Of a stretch of DNA of 64,000 nt, positions 9,440-17,494 are shown piece after piece. The notes under the pieces were generated by a model. It was not told where the DNA came from. It searched no databases and saw only the letters and a list, made by a program, of their open reading frames with translations. The stretch is from an uncultured Collinsella sp. (GTDB lineage: Bacteria > Actinomycetota > Coriobacteriia > Coriobacteriales > Coriobacteriaceae), in NCBI GenBank assembly GCA_900754745.1, contig CAAEEB010000067.1, positions 1 through 64,000 of the forward strand, written 5' to 3'. Position numbers and translations under genes: made by a program. Within the stretch, counting starts at the first letter, position 1. Every line of letters begins with the position of its first letter.

Positions 9440-10147
9440 ATGACTGACCACGTTTTTGACCAAGCGCAGCTGGCCGAAGCCGTTGGCAACGATATTGCCG
9501 ACATGGCTCATTTTTGGATGCTGCGGAAGTTTCAATTCCTGGAGCCGGCGCGCGAGCAGTTCGAAATCATTGTCGATCCGTGGCTCAGCTATTGCGCTGA
9601 GCCCTCGCAAAACGAAATCATGGCCTATAACATGGCGTTTACCGATTGGCTGCTCTTTGAGCGCCCCTATCGCCGTGGCGCGACGCTGCTCGAACTGTAT
9701 GTTGACGAGCCGCCAGCGTCAATTTCGCCCGCTTCGCTCGAGCGACTTAAGCAGGTGCGTGACACGCAGTATTTCTCGCGCTTTGGCATTTTGGACAAGG
9801 ATCCCGCGACTGGCATGGTCGTGCTGAAGGACACGCGCACCGACCGTCGCTTTGACGTCTACGACCCACATATCGTGCAAAAGGAGCACTGGAACGATGG
9901 CGCGATCGCGGTGCGACTCGCGTGCGTGGACAATATCTGGCAGACGGCGGGACAGCTCTACCTGTATGACATCGCGCGCCTGAGCGACACGGCGGTCGAC
10001 GGACCGGGCGCGGTGCATCCCGAGGACCTACAGGACGGTTTTGACACCTCGTGTATCAGCTTCTATTTGCGTCTGGTCCGCGACATCATGGGTGCCCAGG
10101 GTCGCTACGTAAAGTCTCTCAACATCTACGAGCAGGAGTGGGAGTAG
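9440..10147 (+). CDS. Conserved-looking protein of unknown function (235 aa)
   Basis: The start is well supported by GAGGAGGATGCC. The protein is soluble, acidic and rich in aromatic residues (HFWMLRKFQFLEP, AFTDWLLFERPYRRG, NIYEQEW at the end). There is no signal peptide, membrane segment or cysteine motif. I do not recognise the family. Codon use resembles the neighbours, so it looks like a real resident gene. It stands alone between the gltD terminator and repeat array 3. Confidence 0.7.
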   Translation: MTDHVFDQAQLAEAVGNDIADMAHFWMLRKFQFLEPAREQFEIIVDPWLSYCAEPSQNEIMAYNMAFTDWLLFERPYRRGATLLELYVDEPPASISPASLERLKQVRDTQYFSRFGILDKDPATGMVVLKDTRTDRRFDVYDPHIVQKEHWNDGAIAVRLACVDNIWQTAGQLYLYDIARLSDTAVDGPGAVHPEDLQDGFDTSCISFYLRLVRDIMGAQGRYVKSLNIYEQEWE

Positions 10148-10180
10148 GGGGTTGGCTGTCGCAGCGCCGCCGCCTGTCTA

Positions 10181-10322
10181 TTTGTCTCGGTCTGTAACAT
10201 TTAGGGACAAAAAACCGGTCTACCTGTTACAGATCGAGACGAATGCTTGGGCACCGCTGGTTTGTCTAAATCTGTAACGTTTGGGGGCCTGGAGAACGTC
10301 TAACTGTTACAGATCGAGACGT
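10181..10322. repeat. Family A palindrome array 3 (two units)
   Basis: Units lie at 10181-10241 and 10261-10322, 80 bases apart. The right arms are identical (CTGTTACAGATCGAGACG) while the left arms are diverged (TCTCGGTCTGTAACAT and TCTAAATCTGTAACGT). The second unit ends only 25 bases before the putative start of the DUF559-like gene, so the array must lie in its promoter or leader. Confidence 0.88.
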
Positions 10323-10346
10323 TTGCCGACAGCGGCAACGGTGAGA

Positions 10347-11417
10347 ATGGCCCATTTCTCTGATGTGGTGGTGATGGAAGTGTCTAATACCGTTCTCAAA
10401 CACAAACATGCGACTCGCAACACGTTGGCGCGGAATAGGATGCTCGCGCGGCTCACGGAGACGGCCAAGCAAGGTGCGCTGCTTACAACCCACGACAATG
10501 CCGAGCTCATGTGGCTGCGGCGTCATGTGGGAACCGACGATCTCGCGGAGCCCGAGCCGTGCCTGTTCTGTTTTCAACATGATTGGGATTTGTTGACGCC
10601 GGCGGAGCGAGCACTGCGTACCATCAAAGGGCTTGCGGAGTTTCATCCCGATTGGGCGTTTTGGGGCTATGACGCGGCGCTTTTGTGGGGTCTGGAGGTG
10701 CCGAATGATCTGCTCGGGCCGCGATTTCTTGTTAAGACAGGTTGCTCGGTGCCGCTGAGTGCAGGATGCCGGATGCTGCGTCCGCAGGCGGCGGGTGCGC
10801 TTGAACAAGTCGACGGCGTGCGGGCGACGCCGTTTTGGCGCACGGTAGAGGATTGCCTGCTGCGCGCGCCGTTTTCGTATGGCCTGGCGATTGCCGATTC
10901 TGCGTTGCGAGCAAAGGGCGTATCGCGCGATGACCTGAGCGAGTGTCTCCGCTCCGATTGCGAGGGCAGGCGAGGGCATCGCAGAGCACAGGTGATCGCG
11001 TCGTATGCGGACGGGCTGTCCGAAAACGGAGGCGAGTCTCGCTTTCGGGCGTTCTTTATTGCATACGGTTTTCCGGTGCCAGAGTTGCAGGTGGAGTTTC
11101 GTGATCCGCTCGATCTGAATCAGGTATTTCGAGTCGACTATTTCTGGAGGCTTGAGGACGGGACGTGCGTGATTGGCGAGCTCGATGGAAAGGGAAAGTA
11201 TACCCTGCAGGATGCTGGGGATCGGGAGTCGGTCGACCCATTCGTGGCGGAACGTCAGCGGGAGTCCCATTTGACGATGCTCGGACATAAGGTACTGAGG
11301 TTTACGTTTGATGAGCTTAAGAATCCGGGGAGGCTGGCTGAAAAGATGAGACTGGCGGGTATTCCGCAACAGGCGGATCTGGCTAAGGAATGGAAGCGTC
11401 AGTGGTATGGGCGCTGA
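10347..11417 (+). CDS. AbiEi/DUF559-like protein with putative PD-(D/E)XK nuclease fold
   Basis: The frame is open from 10281, inside a repeat. The likely start is ATG 10347 (MAHFSDVV, GGTGAG upstream) or ATG 10374 (MEVSNTV), giving 356 or 347 residues. The N-terminal two thirds resemble the regulator-like region of AbiEi-type and related Actinobacteria proteins. The last 110 residues look like a DUF559/Vsr-type nuclease core: ESRFRAFF, then RVDYFW, then GELDGKGKY, then HKVLRFTFDEL, which is a plausible E-D-ExK arrangement. No partner toxin is adjacent. Two family-A repeats lie directly upstream and three directly downstream. Function is inferred from fold-like motifs only. Confidence 0.6.
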   Translation: MAHFSDVVVMEVSNTVLKHKHATRNTLARNRMLARLTETAKQGALLTTHDNAELMWLRRHVGTDDLAEPEPCLFCFQHDWDLLTPAERALRTIKGLAEFHPDWAFWGYDAALLWGLEVPNDLLGPRFLVKTGCSVPLSAGCRMLRPQAAGALEQVDGVRATPFWRTVEDCLLRAPFSYGLAIADSALRAKGVSRDDLSECLRSDCEGRRGHRRAQVIASYADGLSENGGESRFRAFFIAYGFPVPELQVEFRDPLDLNQVFRVDYFWRLEDGTCVIGELDGKGKYTLQDAGDRESVDPFVAERQRESHLTMLGHKVLRFTFDELKNPGRLAEKMRLAGIPQQADLAKEWKRQWYGR

Positions 11418-11422
11418 GAGGG

Positions 11423-11647
11423 TTTGTCTCGGTCTGTAACATCTTGGGGCTGTTTGGGCCCGTAATTGTTACAGATTGAGATGAACAAGTGCGGCCTCGA
11501 CCGAATGTCTCAATCTGTAACATCTAGCTGCTGAAAACCGGTCTATCTGTTACAGATTGAGATAAAGGGTGGGTATGCGACCGAAAGATCTTGTTCTGTA
11601 ACATCTGGAGGCTCAAAGACGGTTCTCCTGTTACAGATTGAGATGTT
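11423..11647. repeat. Family A palindrome array 4 (three units)
   Basis: Units lie at 11423-11483, 11505-11565 and 11587-11647, exactly 82 bases apart. The first begins six bases after the stop of the DUF559-like gene. All have the same loop orientation as arrays 1-3. Right arms (TGTTACAGATTGAGAT) are better conserved than left arms. Units in this array end in GAT rather than GAC. Confidence 0.9.
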
Positions 11648-11756
11648 TTGTAGGCACCGCTGGGGAAGGGCTGCATCGACTCCCGTCCTCCCTCATATTC
11701 CCCTCCTTTCTCCGTTAGCCGATATGTCTGCAGCAGCCCTACTGGACTAGGTGATA

Positions 11757-11772
11757 ATGAACAAATGTTCAT
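11757..11772. promoter_or_regulatory. Palindromic operator candidate upstream of amidohydrolase
   Basis: ATGAACA-AA-TGTTCAT is a perfect 7-2-7 palindrome located 25 bases before the start codon. The spacing and sequence resemble TetR/AcrR-type operators. No regulator gene is adjacent, so the binding protein is unknown. Confidence 0.4.
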
Positions 11773-11797
11773 GTTAATTGAGGGGGAGGAGTCCGAT

Positions 11798-13168
11798 ATG
11801 GCGACTGCCGATCGTCCCACGTTGTTTATCAATGCGACCGTTCTGGATGGCTCGGAGCATATGGAGCCGCAGCCCGATATGGCCGTGACCGTCGAGCGTG
11901 GCATCATCACCTGGATGGGACCGAGCGCCGTGGCCCAAGCTCCAGCGGGGGCCGAGGTCATCGACCTGGCAGGTGCGTATCTCATGCCGGGCCTCATCAA
12001 TATGCATGTGCATCTGTGCGGGTCGGGCAAGCCGGTTTCGGCGGGAGATGCCGGCGCGCTGATGAAGAAGCTCGATAATCCGGTGGGCCGCACCATCGTG
12101 CGCCATATCCTCAAGGGCAGCGCTCAGCAGCAGCTGACAAGCGGCGCGACCACGGTGCGCGGCGCGGGCGACCCTCTGTTTGCCGACATCGCCGTGCGCA
12201 ACGCTATCGACGCCGGCAAGTATCAGGGTCCGCGTCTGGTAGCGCCGGGAACGGGCATTACGGTGCCGGGTGGCCACGGCGCGGGCCTCTTTGCGCAGGT
12301 GGCCAACAGCCCTACCGAAGCGGCCGAGCAGGTGCGCGACCTGTATGCGCGCGGTGCCGATGTCATCAAACTGTTCGTGACGGGTGGCGTGTTCGATGCG
12401 ACCGAGGTGGGCGAGCCGGGCGTGCTGCGCATGCCGGTTGAGGTTGCCGCGGCTGCGTGTAAGGCGGCGCACGAGGTTGGCCTTCCGGTCATGGCCCATG
12501 TCGAGAGCACCGAAGGCGTGAAGGCCGCGCTTCAGGCAGGCGTCGACACGATTGAGCACGGCGCTCCGTTGACGCCCGAGATCCTGGAACTGTACCGCGG
12601 CGCCGCGGGCGCGCAGCTCGAGAGGCGTGCGCCCAGCGTTAACTGCACGATCAGCCCCGCACTGCCGTTTGTGCTGCTCGATCCGGAAAAGACCCATTCG
12701 ACTGACACGCAAAAGAAGAACGGCGACATCGTGTGCTCGGGCATTATCGAGAGTGCTCGTGCGGCGCTGGAAGCCGGCGTTAAGGTGGGCTTGGGCACGG
12801 ATTCGAGCTGCCCGTTCGTGACCCAGTACGACATGTGGCGCGAGGTGGCCTACTTTGCCAAGTATGTCAGCGTGAGCAACGCCTTCGCGCTGCATACGGC
12901 TACGCAGGTCAATGCTGAGCTACTGGGCCTGGGTGACGAGACCGGTACGATCGAGTGCGGCAAGGCGGCCGATATTTTGGTCACGCGCGAGAACCCTCTG
13001 GACGACCTGACGGTGTTGCGTGAACCGATGCATGTGATGTGCCGCGGCAACTTAGTGCGCAAGCTGAAGGTGAAGCGTATCCCCGAGGTTGACGCGGAGC
13101 TCGACGCGATTATGGCCATGCCGGCAGAGGCGCTGGCCGAGGAGCTCACCCGCGACGGCGTAGCTTAG
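11798..13168 (+). CDS. Metal-dependent amidohydrolase (imidazolonepropionase/prolidase-like)
   Basis: The start at 11798 is chosen because GGGGGAGGAG precedes it; the longer frame from 11765 begins before this site. The 456-residue protein has the amidohydrolase metal motif HVH (NMHVHLCG), a candidate bridging lysine in DVIKLFVTGG, histidines in MAHVES and IEHGAPL, and the catalytic aspartate in GTDSSCPF. A composite beta domain flanks the barrel (GAYLMPGLIN; GKAADILV). This subgroup hydrolyses cyclic amides or Xaa-Pro/Xaa-Arg dipeptides; the substrate cannot be read from sequence. It is cytoplasmic and apparently monocistronic. Confidence 0.88.
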   Translation: MATADRPTLFINATVLDGSEHMEPQPDMAVTVERGIITWMGPSAVAQAPAGAEVIDLAGAYLMPGLINMHVHLCGSGKPVSAGDAGALMKKLDNPVGRTIVRHILKGSAQQQLTSGATTVRGAGDPLFADIAVRNAIDAGKYQGPRLVAPGTGITVPGGHGAGLFAQVANSPTEAAEQVRDLYARGADVIKLFVTGGVFDATEVGEPGVLRMPVEVAAAACKAAHEVGLPVMAHVESTEGVKAALQAGVDTIEHGAPLTPEILELYRGAAGAQLERRAPSVNCTISPALPFVLLDPEKTHSTDTQKKNGDIVCSGIIESARAALEAGVKVGLGTDSSCPFVTQYDMWREVAYFAKYVSVSNAFALHTATQVNAELLGLGDETGTIECGKAADILVTRENPLDDLTVLREPMHVMCRGNLVRKLKVKRIPEVDAELDAIMAMPAEALAEELTRDGVA

Positions 13169-13181
13169 GCACTGGCGCGAC

Positions 13182-13254
13182 GGGGCGACAGCTTCATCGA
13201 ATGATGTCGCCCCATGCAAAAAGCCGAGGTCTCAACACGAGGCCTCGGCTTTTA
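13182..13254. terminator. Tandem hairpins, bidirectional terminator
   Basis: GGGGCGACA / TGTCGCCCC (13182-13213) is followed by AAAAGCCGAGG / CCTCGGCTTTT (13218-13254). The second stem has a T-run on both strands and sits between the convergent amidohydrolase and zinc-ribbon genes. Confidence 0.8.
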
Positions 13255-13275
13255 ATTTGTCCTATGGTGTAGCGG

Positions 13276-13749
13276 CTAGGAGCGAGTTTCCATCTTGGCG
13301 TGGCACTTGGGGCAGGTGACGCGGATCTTGCCCTTGCCCTTGGGAACAGAGAGCATCTGGCCGCAGTTGGGGCACTTGAGGTATGCCGTGGTTTTGCGGC
13401 CCTTCCACATCTTCTTGGCCGTACGCTTGGCACGCTCAAAGTCTTCCTTGCTCGTTCCAGCTGCGCGCGAGGTGCTGGCCGCTGCAGTTCCACCGCCCAA
13501 GCTGGCGACGAACTTGCCTAGGCCGGGGACGTTTGCGGTCGCCGTGACAAAAGCATCGTTCTCCTTGCGGCGGGCGTCGATGTTTTTGGACAGGCCGCGC
13601 AGCACGCCGAGTACGATTACGGCGATGGCGATCCAGCTGAGCCACTGGATGCGGGCCATCGATCCGATCATCGCGATGATAATGCCTGCGAAGCCCAGCA
13701 CGACGGTGAGTTCGTCGGCGCCGTTGCGACCCTTCATAAAGTCATTCAT
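13276..13749 (-). CDS. Small membrane protein with C-terminal zinc ribbon
   Basis: The 157-residue protein has two hydrophobic helices near the N terminus (about residues 14-31 and 33-50) and a flexible Ala/Thr/Ser region. A C-terminal treble-clef/zinc-ribbon follows, with KCPNCGQML and TCPKCHAKM supplying four Cys ligands. This architecture is common in uncharacterised Actinobacteria proteins. It is the last gene on the minus strand after csoR, but repeat C1 separates them, so membership of the copper operon is doubtful. No enzymatic function is suggested. Confidence 0.8.
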   Translation of the reverse strand: MNDFMKGRNGADELTVVLGFAGIIIAMIGSMARIQWLSWIAIAVIVLGVLRGLSKNIDARRKENDAFVTATANVPGLGKFVASLGGGTAAASTSRAAGTSKEDFERAKRTAKKMWKGRKTTAYLKCPNCGQMLSVPKGKGKIRVTCPKCHAKMETRS

Positions 13750-13798
13750 GCAGAACTGCCTTTCATTTCGCTATGCTGCACGCCTTTATACCCGATTT

Positions 13799-13861
13799 GG
13801 TGCAAAGGGGACAGGTCAATCTGCACCAAGGTGGTGCAAACGTACCCGTCCCCAATGCACC
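13799..13861. repeat. Family C palindrome, copy 1
   Basis: The element begins GGTGCAAAGGGGACAGG and ends CCGTCCCCAATGCACC, with an internal TGCACCAA...GGTGGTGCA. It stops two bases before the csoR stop codon, so it lies between csoR and the zinc-ribbon gene. Copy 2 is at 19835-19976. Confidence 0.8.
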
Positions 13862-13863
13862 AA

Positions 13864-14136
13864 TTACTTGGAGAGCTTGTCGACGACGCGTTCGATCTCG
13901 GCGAGCTTGGCGGCTTTGAGGTCTTCGTCGCCCGATTCGATTGCCGAAGTCACGCAGCCCTCGATATGCGCCTTGAGCACGTCGGCGTTGATGCGGGCGA
14001 TGAGCGCCTGCGTGGCCATGAGCTGCGTGGAGATGTCGACGCAGTAACGGTCTTCCTCCACCATCCGCAGGATGCCGTCGATTTGCCCGCGCGCCGTCTT
14101 GAGCATGCGGGTCACCGATTTATGGTCTGCCATCAT
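13864..14136 (-). CDS. csoR: CsoR-family copper-sensing repressor
   Basis: The 90-residue all-helical DUF156 protein has C32, H57 and C61. The spacing is identical to the Cu(I) ligand triad C-x24-H-x3-C of M. tuberculosis CsoR. Copper binding releases the tetramer from GC-rich operators. Its position at the end of copA-copZ-csoR and the operator-like palindrome before copA (16996-17008) support an autoregulated copper-efflux operon. The start is ATG 14136 or ATG 14133 immediately after it. Confidence 0.92.
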   Translation of the reverse strand: MMADHKSVTRMLKTARGQIDGILRMVEEDRYCVDISTQLMATQALIARINADVLKAHIEGCVTSAIESGDEDLKAAKLAEIERVVDKLSK

Positions 14137-14180
14137 GGCGGGTCCTCGTTTCTGGTCAATCCTTCAAATGCCTCACCCTC

Positions 14181-14247
14181 AGTTGCGGTGAAATAGTTCC
14201 TGATTGAAGGCTTAAAGCGTTTAAACCGGAACTATTTCACCGCAACT
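14181..14247. repeat. Family B palindrome, copy 1, between copZ and csoR
   Basis: AGTTGCGGTGAAATAGTTCC (14181-14200) and its perfect complement (14228-14247) enclose a 27-base loop. It lies in the copZ-csoR gap of the copper operon, so it would form a stable hairpin in the mRNA. Confidence 0.85.
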
Positions 14248-14291
14248 TCTGAGGGGCTGGTTGGGCAGCGGTGTCTGTTGGTGCGTAGCTG

Positions 14292-14513
14292 CTACGCGGC
14301 GGTTACGGACAGGGCGTGGAACTTCTCGCCCGCGGCCTCGACAGCGGCGGCGAGCTGCTCGGCGGTCACGGTGTCGGCGCACTCCACCTGGACGGTCTGG
14401 GTCTCGTGATCGGCATCGGCATCGGTCACGCCGGCTACGTTGAGCAGCGCGGTCTCGACAGTAGCGTCGCAGTGGCCGCACATAAGGCCAGACGTTTTAA
14501 CGATGTAGTTCAT
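14292..14513 (-). CDS. copZ: Copper chaperone, heavy-metal-associated domain
   Basis: The 73-residue HMA domain has the Cu(I)-binding motif MCGHC (C12, C15) in GLMCGHCDATV. Such chaperones deliver Cu(I) to the N-terminal domain of CopA. AAGGAG six bases before the ATG gives a strong ribosome site. The gene lies between copA and csoR and is bordered on both sides by family-B palindromes, which may set its expression separately from its neighbours. Confidence 0.9.
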   Translation of the reverse strand: MNYIVKTSGLMCGHCDATVETALLNVAGVTDADADHETQTVQVECADTVTAEQLAAAVEAAGEKFHALSVTAA

Positions 14514-14541
14514 GATTATCTCCTTTTCGTTGAGTACCTAG

Positions 14542-14608
14542 AGTTGCGGTGGAATACGGACTAAATAGCGGTTTAGCTAAGCATGTTACGCCTTATTTCA
14601 CCGCAACT
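14542..14608. repeat. Family B palindrome, copy 2, overlapping the copA 3' end
   Basis: AGTTGCGGTGGAATACGG at the left and CCTTATTTCACCGCAACT at the right form the arms. The right arm covers the copA stop codon (14593-14595) and its last codons, so the protein tail SVAVK is repeat-derived. Copy 1 is on the other side of copZ. Confidence 0.85.
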
Positions 14609-16935
14609 GATGGCTTAAAGGTTCGCAGGCGCAGCGCATTGCTCACAACGCAGACGCTCGACAGGCTCATGGCCGCGGCGCCAAACATCGGTGAGAGCTG
14701 CCATCCGGTGAGCGGGAAGAACACGCCCGCCGCCAGCGGAATGCCGATGCCGTTGTAGAACAGTGCCCAGAACAGGTCCTGCTTGATGTTGCGGATCGTG
14801 GCGCGCGACAGCTCGATGGCCCGCGCAACATCCATGAGGTCGCTGCGCATGAGCACCACGTCAGCGCCCTCCTTGGCGATGTCGGCGCCGGTGCCGATAG
14901 CAAGGCCCACGTCGGCGCGCGCCAGGGCGGGGGAGTCGTTGATGCCGTCGCCCACCATGGCGACCTTGCCGCCCGCATCCTGCAGTTCGCGCACGTGGCG
15001 TTCCTTGTCGGCGGGGAGGACGTCGGCGATAACCTGCTCGCTGGTGAGCCCTACGCGGCGGGCGATGGCCTCGGCCGTCAAGCGGTTGTCGCCGGTGAGC
15101 ATGCGCACGTCGACGCCGAGCGAACGCAGCGCGGCGATCGCCTCGGCACTCGTCTCCTTGACCTCGTCGGCCACGGCGATGGTGCCAACGAGCTCGTTGT
15201 TCTTGGCAAAGAACAACGGCGTCTTGCCCTCGGCAGCGAACTGCTCGGCAAGACCGGCGGGCACCTCCGCGCCCAGCTCGTTCATCAGGCGCATATTGCC
15301 GGCCGCGATGATATTCTGCCCCTCGCGTGCCGTAACGCCACGACCGGGCACGGCGGCAAAGTCCTCGACCATGCGTGCCACGATTCCGCGCGTCTCACAC
15401 TCGGCCATAATCGCCTCGGCCAGCGGGTGCTCACTCTGGCGTTCTAGTGCGGAGGCAAGCTTGAGCAGCGCCTTTTCGCTCATAACAGGCGAGCCGTCGG
15501 CGCGCGTGGCTACCACGATATCGGTCACGGCCGGCTTGCCGCGGGTGACGGTGCCCGTCTTATCGAGCACCACGGTGCCCACGCTGCGCAGGTTCTCCAG
15601 CGCCTCGGCGCTCTTAAACAGAATGCCCATCTCGGCGCCCTTGCCGGTGCCAACCATAATGGCGACGGGCGTGGCCAGGCCCAGCGCGCACGGGCAGCTG
15701 ATCACCAACACGGCCACGGCGGAGGTGAGCGCCTCGTTTACGCTGCCGGTCAGTGCCATCCACACCGCAAAGGTCACGGCCGAGATTACAAACACCACGG
15801 GCACAAACACGCCGGCGACCTTGTCGGCCAGGCGGGCGATGGGCGCCTTGGTGGCGTTGGCGTCCTCGACGAGCTGGATGATCTTGGCAAGCGACGTGTC
15901 GGCGCCCACGCGTGTGGCACGGAAGGTAAACGATCCGGTGCGGTTGACCGTGGCGGCGTTGACGGTGTCACCGGTGGCCTTTTCCACGGGGATGGACTCG
16001 CCGGTGAGCGCGCTCTCGTCTACGGCGGAGGCGCCCTCGAGTACCACGCCGTCGACAGGGATAGACTCGCCGGGGCGCACACGCAGGACCTGGCCGGGAA
16101 GGATGCTGTCGACGTCCACAACGGTCTCGGTGCCGTCATCGGCAACGACGGTCGCGGCCTTGGGCGCCAGGTCGATGAGGGCCTCAATAGCGCCGCCGGT
16201 CTTGGACTTGCTGCGCGTCTCGAGGTATTTGCCCACGGTGACGAGCGACAGAATCGTGCCGGCACTCTCAAAATACAGGTTGTCCATGCTCGTCATCATG
16301 GCCTCGTGCACCTGACCTGTGGCCAGCTGGTCGGCCATGATGAACATGGCGTAGAGCGACCAGGCGATTGACGCGGTGGCGCCGACGGCGATGAGAGCGT
16401 CCATGGTGGGCGCGCCGTGTACGAGTGATTTGAAGCCGTTGATAAAGTACGCGTCGTTGACGTAGACGATGGGGATGAGCAAGACGAGCTCGGTGAGCGC
16501 CAACGTCATGCTGTGGGTGTGGTCCGTGAAGATGCCGGGCAGCGGCCAGCCGAGCATGTGCCCCATGCCTATGTAGAACAGCGGAATGAGAAAGATGATT
16601 GAGATGATGAGACGGGTGCGCATGGCGGAGGCGGTGGCCTCTAGCTTTTTGGTCGGCGACTCCATATGGGTGGCACCGGACCTGGCTTGTGCGCTGCCGT
16701 TTGGGGCGGCATCGGTGCGCATGCTGACGGGCGAGGCCGAGTAGCCCGCGCGGTCGACGGCGGTGCAGATATCGTCGGGGGAGACCTGTGCGGGGTCGTA
16801 GTCGACCATCATGGAACCGGCGAGCAGGTTGACCGCGACGCTTTGGACGCCGTCGAGCTTGCTCACGGCGCGGTCCACATGCGCCTGGCAAGCGGCGCAC
16901 GTCATGCCGCCCACGTCAAACTTATCTTGAGCCAT
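14593..16935 (-). CDS. copA: Cu+-exporting P1B-type ATPase
   Basis: The 780-residue enzyme has one N-terminal HMA domain (MTCAAC, C13/C16), eight predicted helices, the TGES actuator loop and the transmembrane CPC motif ([10 protein letters not shown]). It also has the phosphorylation site DKTGTVT, the SEHP nucleotide-domain motif and [13 protein letters not shown] plus the conserved YN and MSLSS in the last helices indicates Cu(I)/Ag(I) specificity. It is the first gene of the copper operon; GGAG lies upstream of the ATG. The final five residues are encoded by repeat B copy 2. Confidence 0.95.
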   Translation of the reverse strand: MAQDKFDVGGMTCAACQAHVDRAVSKLDGVQSVAVNLLAGSMMVDYDPAQVSPDDICTAVDRAGYSASPVSMRTDAAPNGSAQARSGATHMESPTKKLEATASAMRTRLIISIIFLIPLFYIGMGHMLGWPLPGIFTDHTHSMTLALTELVLLIPIVYVNDAYFINGFKSLVHGAPTMDALIAVGATASIAWSLYAMFIMADQLATGQVHEAMMTSMDNLYFESAGTILSLVTVGKYLETRSKSKTGGAIEALIDLAPKAATVVADDGTETVVDVDSILPGQVLRVRPGESIPVDGVVLEGASAVDESALTGESIPVEKATGDTVNAATVNRTGSFTFRATRVGADTSLAKIIQLVEDANATKAPIARLADKVAGVFVPVVFVISAVTFAVWMALTGSVNEALTSAVAVLVISCPCALGLATPVAIMVGTGKGAEMGILFKSAEALENLRSVGTVVLDKTGTVTRGKPAVTDIVVATRADGSPVMSEKALLKLASALERQSEHPLAEAIMAECETRGIVARMVEDFAAVPGRGVTAREGQNIIAAGNMRLMNELGAEVPAGLAEQFAAEGKTPLFFAKNNELVGTIAVADEVKETSAEAIAALRSLGVDVRMLTGDNRLTAEAIARRVGLTSEQVIADVLPADKERHVRELQDAGGKVAMVGDGINDSPALARADVGLAIGTGADIAKEGADVVLMRSDLMDVARAIELSRATIRNIKQDLFWALFYNGIGIPLAAGVFFPLTGWQLSPMFGAAAMSLSSVCVVSNALRLRTFKPSVAVK

Positions 16936-16995
16936 GGCTTCTCCTTTCTGTGGCGTAGTGTTGGAATTGTTAACCTGCCGATACTATACACCCAT

Positions 16996-17008
16996 ACCCC
17001 CTGGGGGT
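16996..17008 (-). promoter_or_regulatory. CsoR-type operator in the copA promoter
   Basis: ACCCCCTGGGGGT with flanking TA-rich sequence matches the G/C-tract palindromes bound by CsoR repressors. On the minus strand it lies between TGGACA and TATAGT elements, which are 19 bases apart. Location and sequence fit copper-dependent derepression of copA-copZ-csoR. Confidence 0.65.
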
Positions 17009-17085
17009 GTCCAGAACAGAAAGAAATGTATGACATTCCGATACAGATGAGGGTGGCTGCGCAATCGTTGGCAGCTCCTGTCAAA

Positions 17086-17225
17086 CATCTCAACCTGTAA
17101 CATCTAGCAGGGAAAATGACCTCTAACTGTTATAGATTGAGATGTTGTTTTGTGAGGTTTTGGTTTGTCTCAATCTGTAACAGTTAGACCGGTTTTTGCT
17201 GAGCAACTGTTACAGATTGAGACAA
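17086..17225. repeat. Family A palindrome array 5 (two units, second inverted)
   Basis: Units lie at 17086-17146 and 17164-17225. In the second the loop reads AGACCGGTTTTTGCTGAG, the reverse complement of the usual A-rich-then-CCGGTCT loop, so it is the only copy in reverse orientation. The array lies between the divergent copA promoter and the DEAD-box helicase gene. Confidence 0.85.
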
Positions 17226-17494
17226 TCGGCCCAGACCCGCCCCGTCCGCCCCGTCATCTGTGGTTTACGTGGGGGCATGCGAAGCACGGGTATACTAACC
17301 GGCGGCGAATCTGCTCCATCGCTTAGAGCTGCTGCGTCTGGACGGCGCGTGATAGGGCTGCCAAAGCGATCGCCAGCGTGCTGAGCAACGTCCTCTCTGT
17401 GCGCACCTGTTTTGTATGTATTAGCGCACTACCAAGCACGCCCGCGCGGCCGCATGCCGCGCCCATAGTGCGTGCAGATAAGGAACAACAACAT

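Noticed and set aside
9126-9443. Small plus-strand frames between gltD and the unknown protein
   Set aside because: No ribosome site, unusual composition, and overlap with a repeat half-unit.
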